Positions 35,831-43,467 of a stretch of DNA of 64,000 bases are shown here, piece after piece. Origin of the DNA: GCA-002726655 sp046582185. GTDB taxonomy: Bacteria; Pseudomonadota; Gammaproteobacteria; Pseudomonadales; Azotimanducaceae. Made by a program: the position numbers and the translations under genes. Under the pieces are notes generated by a model that was not told where the DNA came from, did no database searches, and saw nothing but the letters and a program-made list of their open reading frames with translations. The stretch spans positions 127,081 to 191,080 of the forward strand of contig JAYGEX010000039.1 in assembly GCA_046582185.1 (NCBI GenBank), given 5' to 3'. Position 1 is the first letter of the stretch. Each line of letters opens with the position of its first letter.

Positions 35831-36478
35831 GTGATTCGGGTTTTAGTTGTAGATGATCATCAGTTGGTAAGGGTAGGCACATCACGTTTATTGGCCGATA
35901 TCAAAGGCCTTCAAATCGTTGGTCAGGCCGAAAGCGGTGAACAAGCTATCGATATGGTGAAAGACCTGAAGCCGGACGTCGTTCTTATGGACATACAAAT
36001 GCCCGGCATTGGAGGACTGGAGGCAACAAGGCGATGCCTGCGAGTCGATCCTGATCTCAAGGTTGTGGCTGTCACAGTTTATGAGGACGAACCTTATCCT
36101 TCAAAACTTATGGGCGTTGGAGCTGTTGGTTACCTCTCCAAGAATGCAGATGTCGATGAGATGGTGACGGCAATTCGAAAAGTAATGGCGGGGCAAAGAT
36201 ACATCAGCACTGACGTTGCCCAACATCTTGCACTGCGTCCCTTTAACCACGAGGACGCTTCGCCATTTGAGGTGCTCACCAACAGGGAAATGCAGATCAC
36301 GCTGATGGTTATTATGGGCCACAATGCTCAGGAAATTTCCAAGAAGTTGTCCCTCAGCTCAAAGACGGTCAATAGTTACCGATATCGCATCTTTGACAAG
36401 ATGGCCATTAAGAACGATGTAAGGCTAACGAAGCTTGCGATTCAGCACGGTCTCATTAATGCCGAAGCAGTTGCGTAA
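35831..36478 (+). CDS. gacA: Response regulator GacA/UvrY/VarA-type
   Basis: A 215-residue NarL-family regulator. The receiver domain has D8, D9, phospho-acceptor D54 (VLMDIQMPG), and K103 (GYLSKN); the LuxR-type helix-turn-helix spans about 145-210 (LTNREMQITLMVIMGHNAQEISKKL, in outline). Presence directly upstream of uvrC and pgsA, the classic gacA/uvrY place, supports the assignment. The family activates small RNAs that titrate CsrA/RsmA. Start is GTG 35831 behind AATAGGAGAAAC. The partner sensor kinase is not in the window. Confidence 0.94.
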   Translation: MIRVLVVDDHQLVRVGTSRLLADIKGLQIVGQAESGEQAIDMVKDLKPDVVLMDIQMPGIGGLEATRRCLRVDPDLKVVAVTVYEDEPYPSKLMGVGAVGYLSKNADVDEMVTAIRKVMAGQRYISTDVAQHLALRPFNHEDASPFEVLTNREMQITLMVIMGHNAQEISKKLSLSSKTVNSYRYRIFDKMAIKNDVRLTKLAIQHGLINAEAVA

Positions 36479-36582
36479 ATTAAGGGCAGTTGCCTGGGTT
36501 CATTGAGACATATTGGCTCTAAGTGTGGCCTTAAGCGCCAAAGTTTTAAGACAACAGAGCCTTCCATAGTAGAATATGTTTT

Positions 36583-37185
36583 ATGGGCTCCCAATATTCC
36601 GAATCTTGTCATCGCTGTCCGCGTTTGAACCGGCAGTTTAAAAATCTGCGTAAGAGTCACCCGGCATACTGGAACAAACCTGTACCGGCGGCGGGCGATC
36701 AGGACTCTAAACTCCTTATTGTAGGCTTGGCGCCAGGCATGCATGGCGCCAATAAATCTGGTTTACCATTTATTGGCGATGCCTCTGGTGCATTGCTCTT
36801 TAAAACCATGGCTATCCTGAAGATAGAGGATAGGGTCAGAATCACGAATGTCGTAAAATGTCTGCCGGTGCAAAACAGCCCCAATAGTAGTGAACTAAAG
36901 AACTGCAGCTCTTATCTGTCCGCGGAAATCGCAGCTCATGCAGTAAAAGGTAACTATGTCATCTTCGCACTGGGAGGCGTCGCCCACCGAAGCGTATTGA
37001 AGGTGTTTGGATATCGTCAAGCCGATTTCCCTTTCCAGCATGGTGCTGTACATCAATTTGAAGATGGTGGAACTATGGTAGATTCTTATCATTGCAGTAG
37101 ATACAACACACAGACAGGGAGGCTCACCGAGGCCATGTTTTTGTCTGCACTTTCAAGCGCCACTAAACTATCCGGTCTAGATTAG
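36583..37185 (+). CDS. Uracil-DNA glycosylase superfamily protein (family 5/UdgB-like)
   Basis: This 200-residue protein has the UDG-superfamily motif 1 variant GLAPGMHGANKSGLPFIGDASG, typical of the family 5 enzymes that lack the polar Asp/Asn catalytic residue. The second motif is a less usual SYHCSRYNTQTGRLT near the C-terminus. Cysteines at CHRCPRL and KCLPVQNSPNSSELKNC are placed as in the 4Fe-4S ligands of families 4 and 5. It probably removes uracil or deaminated purines from DNA. It is inserted between gacA and uvrC, three bases before the uvrC start, so it is co-transcribed with a second repair gene. No clear ribosome-binding site precedes ATG 36583. Confidence 0.85.
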   Translation: MGSQYSESCHRCPRLNRQFKNLRKSHPAYWNKPVPAAGDQDSKLLIVGLAPGMHGANKSGLPFIGDASGALLFKTMAILKIEDRVRITNVVKCLPVQNSPNSSELKNCSSYLSAEIAAHAVKGNYVIFALGGVAHRSVLKVFGYRQADFPFQHGAVHQFEDGGTMVDSYHCSRYNTQTGRLTEAMFLSALSSATKLSGLD

Positions 37186-37188
37186 ACA

Positions 37189-39045
37189 GTGACGGAACTG
37201 GAATTAACACACGAGGCAGCAAAATTTGATGCCCAATCGTTCCTCAAGAACCTCACCTCTAGGCCCGGCGTATATCGAATGCTGGAAGAAAATGGTGATG
37301 TTCTCTATGTAGGGAAAGCGAAGAATTTAAAGAACAGGGTGTCGAACTATTTTCGTTCGACGGCACTGGACAGCAAAACCATCGCCCTGGTTGCACGAAT
37401 AAATCGGGTCGAGGTGACTGTTACCAACAGCGAAACTGAGGCGCTGCTGCTGGAACAGAGCTTGATAAAGGAGCTGAAACCACCATACAATATTGTCTTT
37501 CGTGACGATAAGTCCTACCCATTTATTTTTCTTTCCAGCGAAGATAAATATCCAAGGTTGGCTTTTCATCGGGGTGCAAAAAAAAAGAAGGGTAAATATT
37601 TCGGGCCGTTTCCCAGCGCCTACTCTGTACGGGATAGTCTGAATATCCTGCAGAAGGTCTTTCTGGTGAGGCAATGTGAAGATACCTTCTTTAAGAATCG
37701 ATCCAGACCCTGCCTTCAATACCAGATCAAGCGATGCTCTGCTCCTTGCTGTGATCTTGTCAGCAAAGAAGAATATTCAGAGGACGTTGCTCACGCGGTG
37801 ATGTTTCTGGAAGGAAAGAGTAGAGATGTGCTTGAAGACTACGCTAATAAAATGGAGCAGTGTGCGGAAGATTTACAGTTCGAAAAAGCCGCCAAGTACA
37901 GGGATCAGATATCACACTTAAGGAAAATCCAGGAACAGCAATACGTTGTTGGCAATCAGGGTGATATCGACATCATGGTAGCTGTTAAAAGTCCTGGGGG
38001 TGTCTGTGTACTGGTCATGTTTATACGAGGCGGGCGGATGCTTGGCAACAAGACATTCTTTCCTTCGACCAGGCTCAATGAAGATGAGGCCGCTGTTCTG
38101 GCCGCATTTTTACCACAATTTTATCTGGCGGAGAATTCAAGTCGAGAAATACCGAAGGACATCGTCGTCAATTCAAAACTCGAGGATAAGTCGCTTTTCA
38201 CCGATGCGCTGTCTGACAGGGCAAATCGGAAGATATCGGTCGGTGACAATGTGCGCGGACATCGTCAAAGGTGGGTCAATATCGCAGTGACCAGCGCCGA
38301 GCAGGCTCTGGGCAGCCATCTGGCGAATCGAAACAATATCAATCAGCGGTTTATAGCCCTGCATGAAGGATTGCAGCTTGATTCAATGCCAGGACGACTG
38401 GAATGCTTTGATATCAGCCACAGTTCCGGAGAAGCTACGGTGGCGTCCTGCGTGGTCTTTGACAAGAATGGACCACTGAAATCTGATTATCGCAGATTCA
38501 ATATCGATGGTATTACCCCAGGCGATGATTACGCCGCGATGGCGCAGGCACTACGTCGACGTTATACCAGGATAAAAAAGGGCGAAGGGAAACTGCCGGA
38601 TATTCTCTTTATCGATGGCGGTAAAGGCCAGCTTTCGGAGGCCGAGAAAATTTTCGAGGAGTTGCAAATTGTAGGCGTGATACTAATTGGCGTTGCCAAA
38701 GGGCCAACGCGAAAGGCGGGACTGGAGAGGTTATTCATGTCTGGTATCGGAGAGGTCACACTTGCTGCGGATAATCCCGGATTACATCTCATACAGCACA
38801 TCCGGGATGAAAGTCACCGATTCGCCATCACCGCACATCGTAACCGACGAGGAAAAAAGAGAACGAAGTCCGTACTTGAAGGTATTGATGGCGTAGGACC
38901 GAAGCGGCGGAGGTCATTGCTTCGCCATTTTGGTGGAGCCAGCCAGGTACAAAGTGCCAGCACTGATGAGCTTACCAAAGTTGAAGGTATTAGCCGAAAG
39001 CTGGCAGATCATATCTATGCGACTTTGCATAACTCTCCTGCATAA
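37189..39045 (+). CDS. uvrC: Excinuclease ABC subunit C
   Basis: UvrC makes both incisions in nucleotide excision repair. The 618-residue protein has the N-terminal GIY-YIG nuclease (RPGVYRMLEENGDVLYVGKAKNLKNRV, in outline), the UVR segment that binds UvrB (LQFEKAAKYRDQISHLRKIQ), the RNase H-like domain (LECFDISHSSGE, ILFIDGGKGQL), and a C-terminal helix-hairpin-helix pair (LEGIDGVGPKRRRSLLRHFGG). The start is GTG 37189. Normal length. Confidence 0.98.
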   Translation: MTELELTHEAAKFDAQSFLKNLTSRPGVYRMLEENGDVLYVGKAKNLKNRVSNYFRSTALDSKTIALVARINRVEVTVTNSETEALLLEQSLIKELKPPYNIVFRDDKSYPFIFLSSEDKYPRLAFHRGAKKKKGKYFGPFPSAYSVRDSLNILQKVFLVRQCEDTFFKNRSRPCLQYQIKRCSAPCCDLVSKEEYSEDVAHAVMFLEGKSRDVLEDYANKMEQCAEDLQFEKAAKYRDQISHLRKIQEQQYVVGNQGDIDIMVAVKSPGGVCVLVMFIRGGRMLGNKTFFPSTRLNEDEAAVLAAFLPQFYLAENSSREIPKDIVVNSKLEDKSLFTDALSDRANRKISVGDNVRGHRQRWVNIAVTSAEQALGSHLANRNNINQRFIALHEGLQLDSMPGRLECFDISHSSGEATVASCVVFDKNGPLKSDYRRFNIDGITPGDDYAAMAQALRRRYTRIKKGEGKLPDILFIDGGKGQLSEAEKIFEELQIVGVILIGVAKGPTRKAGLERLFMSGIGEVTLAADNPGLHLIQHIRDESHRFAITAHRNRRGKKRTKSVLEGIDGVGPKRRRSLLRHFGGASQVQSASTDELTKVEGISRKLADHIYATLHNSPA

Positions 39046-39117
39046 CTCTGCCTGATTATGGCTAATGCAGCCATAATCACAGGCAATAACCATATCTTTA
39101 TGTTGTAATTCACTCCC

Positions 39118-39696
39118 ATGAAATTGCCCATTAGTATTCCCAACATTATTACCAGCCTGAGGATAATATTCATCCCGGTCCTGGTTGTGGTTTTCTACCT
39201 CTTTCCCCTTGAATGGCGATATCTGGCCTCTGCAATTGTATTTGCAGTTGCCAGCATTACCGATTGGCTGGATGGTTATCTTGCCCGGCGCCTTGGCCAG
39301 ATGACGCCGTTCGGTGCCTTCCTGGATCCGGTGGCAGACAAGCTCCTGGTCGCAGTTGCTCTCGTCCTGCTGGTTGAAGTTCATGCCAGCGCGATTCTTG
39401 CGATCCCTGCCATGATCATTATTGGCAGGGAGATTGTGGTTTCCGCCCTCAGAGAGTGGATGGCACAATACAGTACAAAGAGAAGCGTTGCTGTTTCCAT
39501 GTTGGCCAAGATAAAGACGACCTTTCAAATGATCGCCATCGTCGTTCTGCTGGCAGGTGGGCCAAATCTGGAGAACCCGGTAGTGATTTTAGGGTATGTG
39601 TTGCTCTATTTAGCCGCGGCATTGACGCTGGTATCGATGGTTCAGTATCTGAAGATCGCCTGGCCGAATTTGGCATCCGGGATGAAGAATAATTAG
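39118..39696 (+). CDS. pgsA: CDP-diacylglycerol--glycerol-3-phosphate 3-phosphatidyltransferase
   Basis: PgsA makes phosphatidylglycerol phosphate, the committed step to phosphatidylglycerol and cardiolipin. The 192-residue membrane protein has the CDP-alcohol phosphotransferase motif DWLDGYLARRLGQMTPFGAFLDPVADK (key residues D, DG, AR, G, D, D), and five or six hydrophobic helices. It follows uvrC as in E. coli and Pseudomonas. ATG 39118 begins MKLPISIPNIITSLRI, the typical start. Confidence 0.96.
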   Translation: MKLPISIPNIITSLRIIFIPVLVVVFYLFPLEWRYLASAIVFAVASITDWLDGYLARRLGQMTPFGAFLDPVADKLLVAVALVLLVEVHASAILAIPAMIIIGREIVVSALREWMAQYSTKRSVAVSMLAKIKTTFQMIAIVVLLAGGPNLENPVVILGYVLLYLAAALTLVSMVQYLKIAWPNLASGMKNN

Positions 39697-39759
39697 GCTT
39701 TAGTTTTACTCAGTGGCAGAAAGCTAAGATGTGTTTTCGCTGCGCGAAAGCCATAAAAC

Positions 39760-39833
39760 TGGAGGCTGGGGTCGGAATCGAACCGGCGTAAACGGTTTTG
39801 CAAACCGTGGCATGACCACTCTGCCACCCAGCC
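39760..39833 (-). tRNA. tRNA-Cys(GCA)
   Basis: On the minus strand the acceptor stem GGCTGGG (39833-39827) pairs with CCCAGCC (39770-39764), followed by discriminator U and encoded CCA (39762-39760). The anticodon arm has loop TTTGCAAA with GCA. T-loop GTTCGATTC. 74 bases. Near pgsA, as in E. coli, but on the opposite strand. Confidence 0.97.
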
Positions 39834-39914
39834 CTCGCGAGAACCGGCGCAAGTCTATAGTAATTCCTCACAACTTTCACGAATTGAAAGTGGAAAATTC
39901 GAAAATGGGATTCT

Positions 39915-40535
39915 CTAGTTTTTATTGGTCGTTCCAGTCGCCAGTTCGGGCAGCAGCCTGGTTAATATTCGGTTGACCACATCGCCACCTTCTTCCGCGG
40001 ATAAATTCTGGTCACTTCGCAATTGATTCCACATATCAAAGCTGAGCACCGCTTCCAACGCCTCCAACATAATCAGATCCTTGGTCAGTGACTTTGGCAG
40101 AACAGATTTCAGTTTCACCCGTTCGGCGCGAACAATATCCAGATGATGTTTCTGAAGTATGTTGGACTGAAATTTAAGCACTTCCTCTGCCACTCGATAG
40201 GGCCTGATGATCTCGTACACTTTCAGCCTGCGTTGTACCAGCTGAATAAAATTCTGCGGCCAGTTATTGTCGCCCAATGCTACATCGATGATCGGTGCAA
40301 GCTGGTCGCTAATGGCAACAGCCATTTCCGCGTACAGGCTTTCCATGTCTTTAAAGCGCCGGAATACTGTGCGCAGGCCAACATTCGCCCGCTGCGCAAC
40401 TTCTTCCGCCGTAGGCGCGATTCGACCCTCACGAACCAATTCCAGCATAGCAGCGACAATCTTCAGCTTGCTGTCGCGGCTTCGTAGTCGGCGACCATCA
40501 GTTGTATCAAAGATTGCTTTGGATTTGGACATCAT
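39915..40535 (-). CDS. TetR/AcrR-family transcriptional regulator
   Basis: A 206-residue protein with an N-terminal TetR helix-turn-helix (RDSKLKIVAAMLELVREGRIAPTAEEVAQRANVGLRTVFRRF, in outline, about residues 22-62) and a helical ligand-binding C-terminal domain without recognisable specificity. It is divergent from the SDR gene at 40663, with 127 bp between the start codons, so it probably controls that gene and itself from the shared region. Ligand unknown. Confidence 0.9.
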   Translation of the reverse strand: MMSKSKAIFDTTDGRRLRSRDSKLKIVAAMLELVREGRIAPTAEEVAQRANVGLRTVFRRFKDMESLYAEMAVAISDQLAPIIDVALGDNNWPQNFIQLVQRRLKVYEIIRPYRVAEEVLKFQSNILQKHHLDIVRAERVKLKSVLPKSLTKDLIMLEALEAVLSFDMWNQLRSDQNLSAEEGGDVVNRILTRLLPELATGTTNKN

Positions 40536-40662
40536 TTACGGGAATGAACCAGGAAGTTATTTTTGTGACACACAAACTGTCAATAGATATTATTACGCCG
40601 AACGCGGCCGATGTCTATTGAAGCTGAGTACAATAGACGCCTCTTATGGAAAGGAAATAAAC

Positions 40663-41451
40663 ATGGCAACTGTTGAGAACAGAACCACAAGTAGATTGGA
40701 AAACAAGGTTGCAATCATCACTGGTGGATCGGGAGGTATCGGTCGTGCTGCGGCAACTCGATTCGTTGCCGAAGGCGCAAAGGTGATGTTGGTGGATCTC
40801 AATGAAAAGGCATTGCAAGGTCTGGTCAACGAACTGGGCAGCAATGTCGCCAGTTACTGCGTGGCAGATGTTTCGCAGTCTTCTGATACCGAGCGATATG
40901 TGCAATCAACGGTTGAACAATTTGGTGGAGTTAATATTTACCTTGCTAATGCCGGTATAGAAGGGCAGGTATCGCCAATCGCCGATTATGATGAAGAAAT
41001 GTTTGATCGTGTAATGGGCGTGAATGTGAAGGGGGTGTGGCTCGGCATTAAGCATCTTTTCCCGGTGATGCAATCGGGTGGTGGTGGCAGTATCGTTATT
41101 ACTTCATCAACAATGGGGATGAAAGGTGCGCCGAGCTTATCAGCCTATAACGCCAGCAAACATGCTGTTATCGGCTTGATGCGTTCCACTGCACTGGAAG
41201 GCGCACCGCATAACATCAGAGTGAATACTGTAAACCCCAGCCCCGTTGAGACCAGAATGATGAGAAGTCTCGAGGCAGGAATGGATGCGGATAATACCGA
41301 AGCAGTGCGTGAAAGCATCAAAGCAAGTATCCCGCTCGGTCGGTATGGCGAACCAGAGGATATTGCGAACCTGATGTTGTTTCTGGCTTCCGATGAGAGT
41401 GCATTTCTTACTGGTAGCATCTACATGGCTGACGGTGGAACTATTGCTTAA
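40663..41451 (+). CDS. SDR-family oxidoreductase
   Basis: A 262-residue classical short-chain dehydrogenase. The cofactor motif TGGSGGIG is at about 20-27, NAG at 96-98, and the catalytic Ser148/149, Tyr162 and Lys166 lie in ITSSTMG and AYNASKHA. D45 after the second strand (MLVDLNE) suggests NAD rather than NADP. I start it at ATG 40663 behind GGAAAGGA; the open frame extends much further upstream through the promoter region but without similarity. It is divergent from the TetR gene and 17 bp before tesB, so it is likely an operon with the thioesterase. Confidence 0.93.
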   Translation: MATVENRTTSRLENKVAIITGGSGGIGRAAATRFVAEGAKVMLVDLNEKALQGLVNELGSNVASYCVADVSQSSDTERYVQSTVEQFGGVNIYLANAGIEGQVSPIADYDEEMFDRVMGVNVKGVWLGIKHLFPVMQSGGGGSIVITSSTMGMKGAPSLSAYNASKHAVIGLMRSTALEGAPHNIRVNTVNPSPVETRMMRSLEAGMDADNTEAVRESIKASIPLGRYGEPEDIANLMLFLASDESAFLTGSIYMADGGTIA

Positions 41452-41468
41452 TGAACAAGACAAGCTAA

Positions 41469-42281
41469 ATGAATACTAAGACACCACTTGATTCACTGCT
41501 GAATTTATTGGATCTGGAAACCATCGAGGTAAATTTATTTCGCGGTTACCATCCAGAAGGCAGGACTCGCCGTCTGTTTGGAGGCCAGATTATTGCCCAG
41601 GCACTGGTCGCGGCCATGCGCACGGTGCCAGAAGATCGGCTGCCCCATTCGGTCCATGCATACTTTCTGCGACCCGGTAGTCCCTCTTTACCAGCGCTGT
41701 TCCGGGTTGAACGCATTAGAGACGGTCGGTCTTTTACTACTAGGCGAATTGTAGCCGTCCAGAATGGCAAAGCGATATTCAATATGGACGCGTCCTTTCA
41801 TCTCCCTGAAGATGGCCTGGAACACCAGATGGAAATGTATGATATTAAGCCGCCTGAAGAAGCTGACCTCGTTGCAGGCTTGAAGCAACGACCCTTCTTG
41901 AGCTGGCGAGATGATCACAAAAAACTTCTGGCCAATTCCCCTCAGGAACCTATTCAGCGCTTGTGGATAAAGGGTAATGGATTGGCGCCGAATGATGAGA
42001 GACTCAATATGGCGCTCCTTGCATATCAGTCCGATGAGGCCCTCCTGGGTACCGCGAGATTACCGCACAGAGGAAAGTTCGAACGCGAAAATATGCAAGT
42101 GGCAAGTTTGGATCACAGTATCTGGTTCCACCGTCCTGTAAGTGTCAATGATTGGTTACTTTATTCGGTAGAAAGTCCTGTGGCCGCTGCTGCGCGAGGC
42201 TACACCCGGGGAACTATTCATACCGCATCAGGAAAACTTGTAGCCAGCTGCATACAAGAAGGGCTAATACGGCTTTTATAA
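41469..42281 (+). CDS. tesB: Acyl-CoA thioesterase II
   Basis: A 270-residue TesB-type double hotdog protein that hydrolyses acyl-CoA. The segments FRGYHPEGRTRRLFGGQIIAQALVAA (outline), HSVHAYFLRPG, RDGRSFTTRRIVAVQNGKAIF and, in the second half, ASLDHSIWFHRPVSVNDWLLYSVESP (outline) are typical. It follows the SDR gene by 17 bp. The physiological acyl-CoA is unknown; with the divergent TetR gene it forms a small regulated unit. Confidence 0.95.
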   Translation: MNTKTPLDSLLNLLDLETIEVNLFRGYHPEGRTRRLFGGQIIAQALVAAMRTVPEDRLPHSVHAYFLRPGSPSLPALFRVERIRDGRSFTTRRIVAVQNGKAIFNMDASFHLPEDGLEHQMEMYDIKPPEEADLVAGLKQRPFLSWRDDHKKLLANSPQEPIQRLWIKGNGLAPNDERLNMALLAYQSDEALLGTARLPHRGKFERENMQVASLDHSIWFHRPVSVNDWLLYSVESPVAAAARGYTRGTIHTASGKLVASCIQEGLIRLL

Positions 42282-42390
42282 GCGCTGGACTTTAGGGCGC
42301 TAAATATTGTTATCAGCATTGGCAATTCTGTTTGAAGATTGATTGAGCAAGGCCGCGGGACTCTGTACACTACGCGACTTTGCTATCTCT

Positions 42391-42477
42391 GCCCGGGTGG
42401 TGAAATTGGTAGACACGCAAGACTTAAAATCTTGTCGCTTTTGGGCGGTGCCGGTTCGACCCCGGCCCCGGGCACCA
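42391..42477 (+). tRNA. tRNA-Leu(UAA)
   Basis: An 87-base class II tRNA. The acceptor stem GCCCGGG (42391-42397) pairs with CCCGGGC, followed by discriminator A and encoded CCA (42475-42477). The anticodon arm CAAGACTTAAAATCTTG places TAA in the loop, with a long variable arm and the T-loop GTTCGACCC. The downstream transporter gene starts 8 bases after the CCA end. Confidence 0.97.
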
Positions 42478-42485
42478 GGTCATTT

Positions 42486-43382
42486 ATGCATATGACATCA
42501 CAGTCGAAGGCATTTGCCTTCGCTATTGCAACGCTCTTGCTTTGGTCTTCAGTCGCCACCGCGTTCAAAATAACGCTCCGCTATCTCGATATATTTCAAC
42601 TGCTCTTCTATGCCTGCGTGACATCCGTAGTGCTTCTCTTATCGATCATCATTATTCAGAAGAAAGTACTGCAGTTGTTTGCGGCAATGAGGCGCCATTG
42701 GAAGATAACAATGATCGCGGGCTTCCTAAATCCATGTTTGTATTACCTGGTACTGTTTGAAGCCTATGATCGACTGCCCGCCCAGGTCGCACAACCCATC
42801 AATATTACCTGGGCCATTACTCTGACGTTTATGTCCATCATCTTTCTGAAGCAGAAAATCACGATGGCGGATATTGCCGGTGCACTCATCTGTTATGGCG
42901 GGGTCGTGATCATTGCTACCCAGGGAGATCTGTCTGGCTTCGCCTCATCTGATCTGATCGGGGTTGGGCTGGCGTTATTTTCGACGATTATCTGGGCAGG
43001 CTACTGGATCCTGAACATTCGTGATCCTCGCGAGCCCACCATTGGCATGACGTTGAATTTTATGGTGGCGCTGCCGATAACAGCGATTGTTTGTGCATTA
43101 TTTTCTGATTTCTCTATTCCCAGGGAAGGAATTCTCGGCGCGATTTATACCGGTCTATTTGAGATGAGCGTTGCGTTTCTATGCTGGTCCATGGCGCTTC
43201 GCTTGACGGACAATACCTCCCGCATCAGTAATCTCATTTTCCTGATCCCATTTATTTCTCTGGTGTTTATAAGCCAGGTACTGGGCGAGGTGATCTACTC
43301 AACGACCTATATTGGCCTGATCTTTATCATCGGCGGTCTGGTATATCAGCAATGGTCTCACACCACGGCTAATACCAACTGA
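42486..43382 (+). CDS. DMT-superfamily (EamA) transporter
   Basis: This 298-residue protein has ten hydrophobic helices and two EamA repeats (about residues 5-135 and 145-290). Such proteins export amino acids or other small metabolites; the substrate is unknown. The start is ATG 42486 or ATG 42492, only 8 or 14 bases beyond the tRNA-Leu CCA end, so no Shine-Dalgarno sequence can lie outside the tRNA. A much longer open frame continues upstream through the tRNA but is not coding. Either the mRNA is co-transcribed with the tRNA and processed, or it is close to leaderless. Confidence 0.87.
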   Translation: MHMTSQSKAFAFAIATLLLWSSVATAFKITLRYLDIFQLLFYACVTSVVLLLSIIIIQKKVLQLFAAMRRHWKITMIAGFLNPCLYYLVLFEAYDRLPAQVAQPINITWAITLTFMSIIFLKQKITMADIAGALICYGGVVIIATQGDLSGFASSDLIGVGLALFSTIIWAGYWILNIRDPREPTIGMTLNFMVALPITAIVCALFSDFSIPREGILGAIYTGLFEMSVAFLCWSMALRLTDNTSRISNLIFLIPFISLVFISQVLGEVIYSTTYIGLIFIIGGLVYQQWSHTTANTN

Positions 43383-43467
43383 TTTCCTGGTTTCTTGCTT
43401 GAAATAATTGGCTTTGTCCCAAACTAACTGTATACCTATAAAGACATGCGCAGGAATTAATCGCCGT

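Noticed and set aside
40267..40662. 5' extension of the SDR gene
   Set aside because: Overlaps the divergent TetR gene and promoter, with no similarity to SDR proteins; ATG 40663 has a good ribosome-binding site.
42339..42485. Transporter frame starting upstream of tRNA-Leu
   Set aside because: The frame would translate the tRNA gene; membrane helices begin only after 42486.
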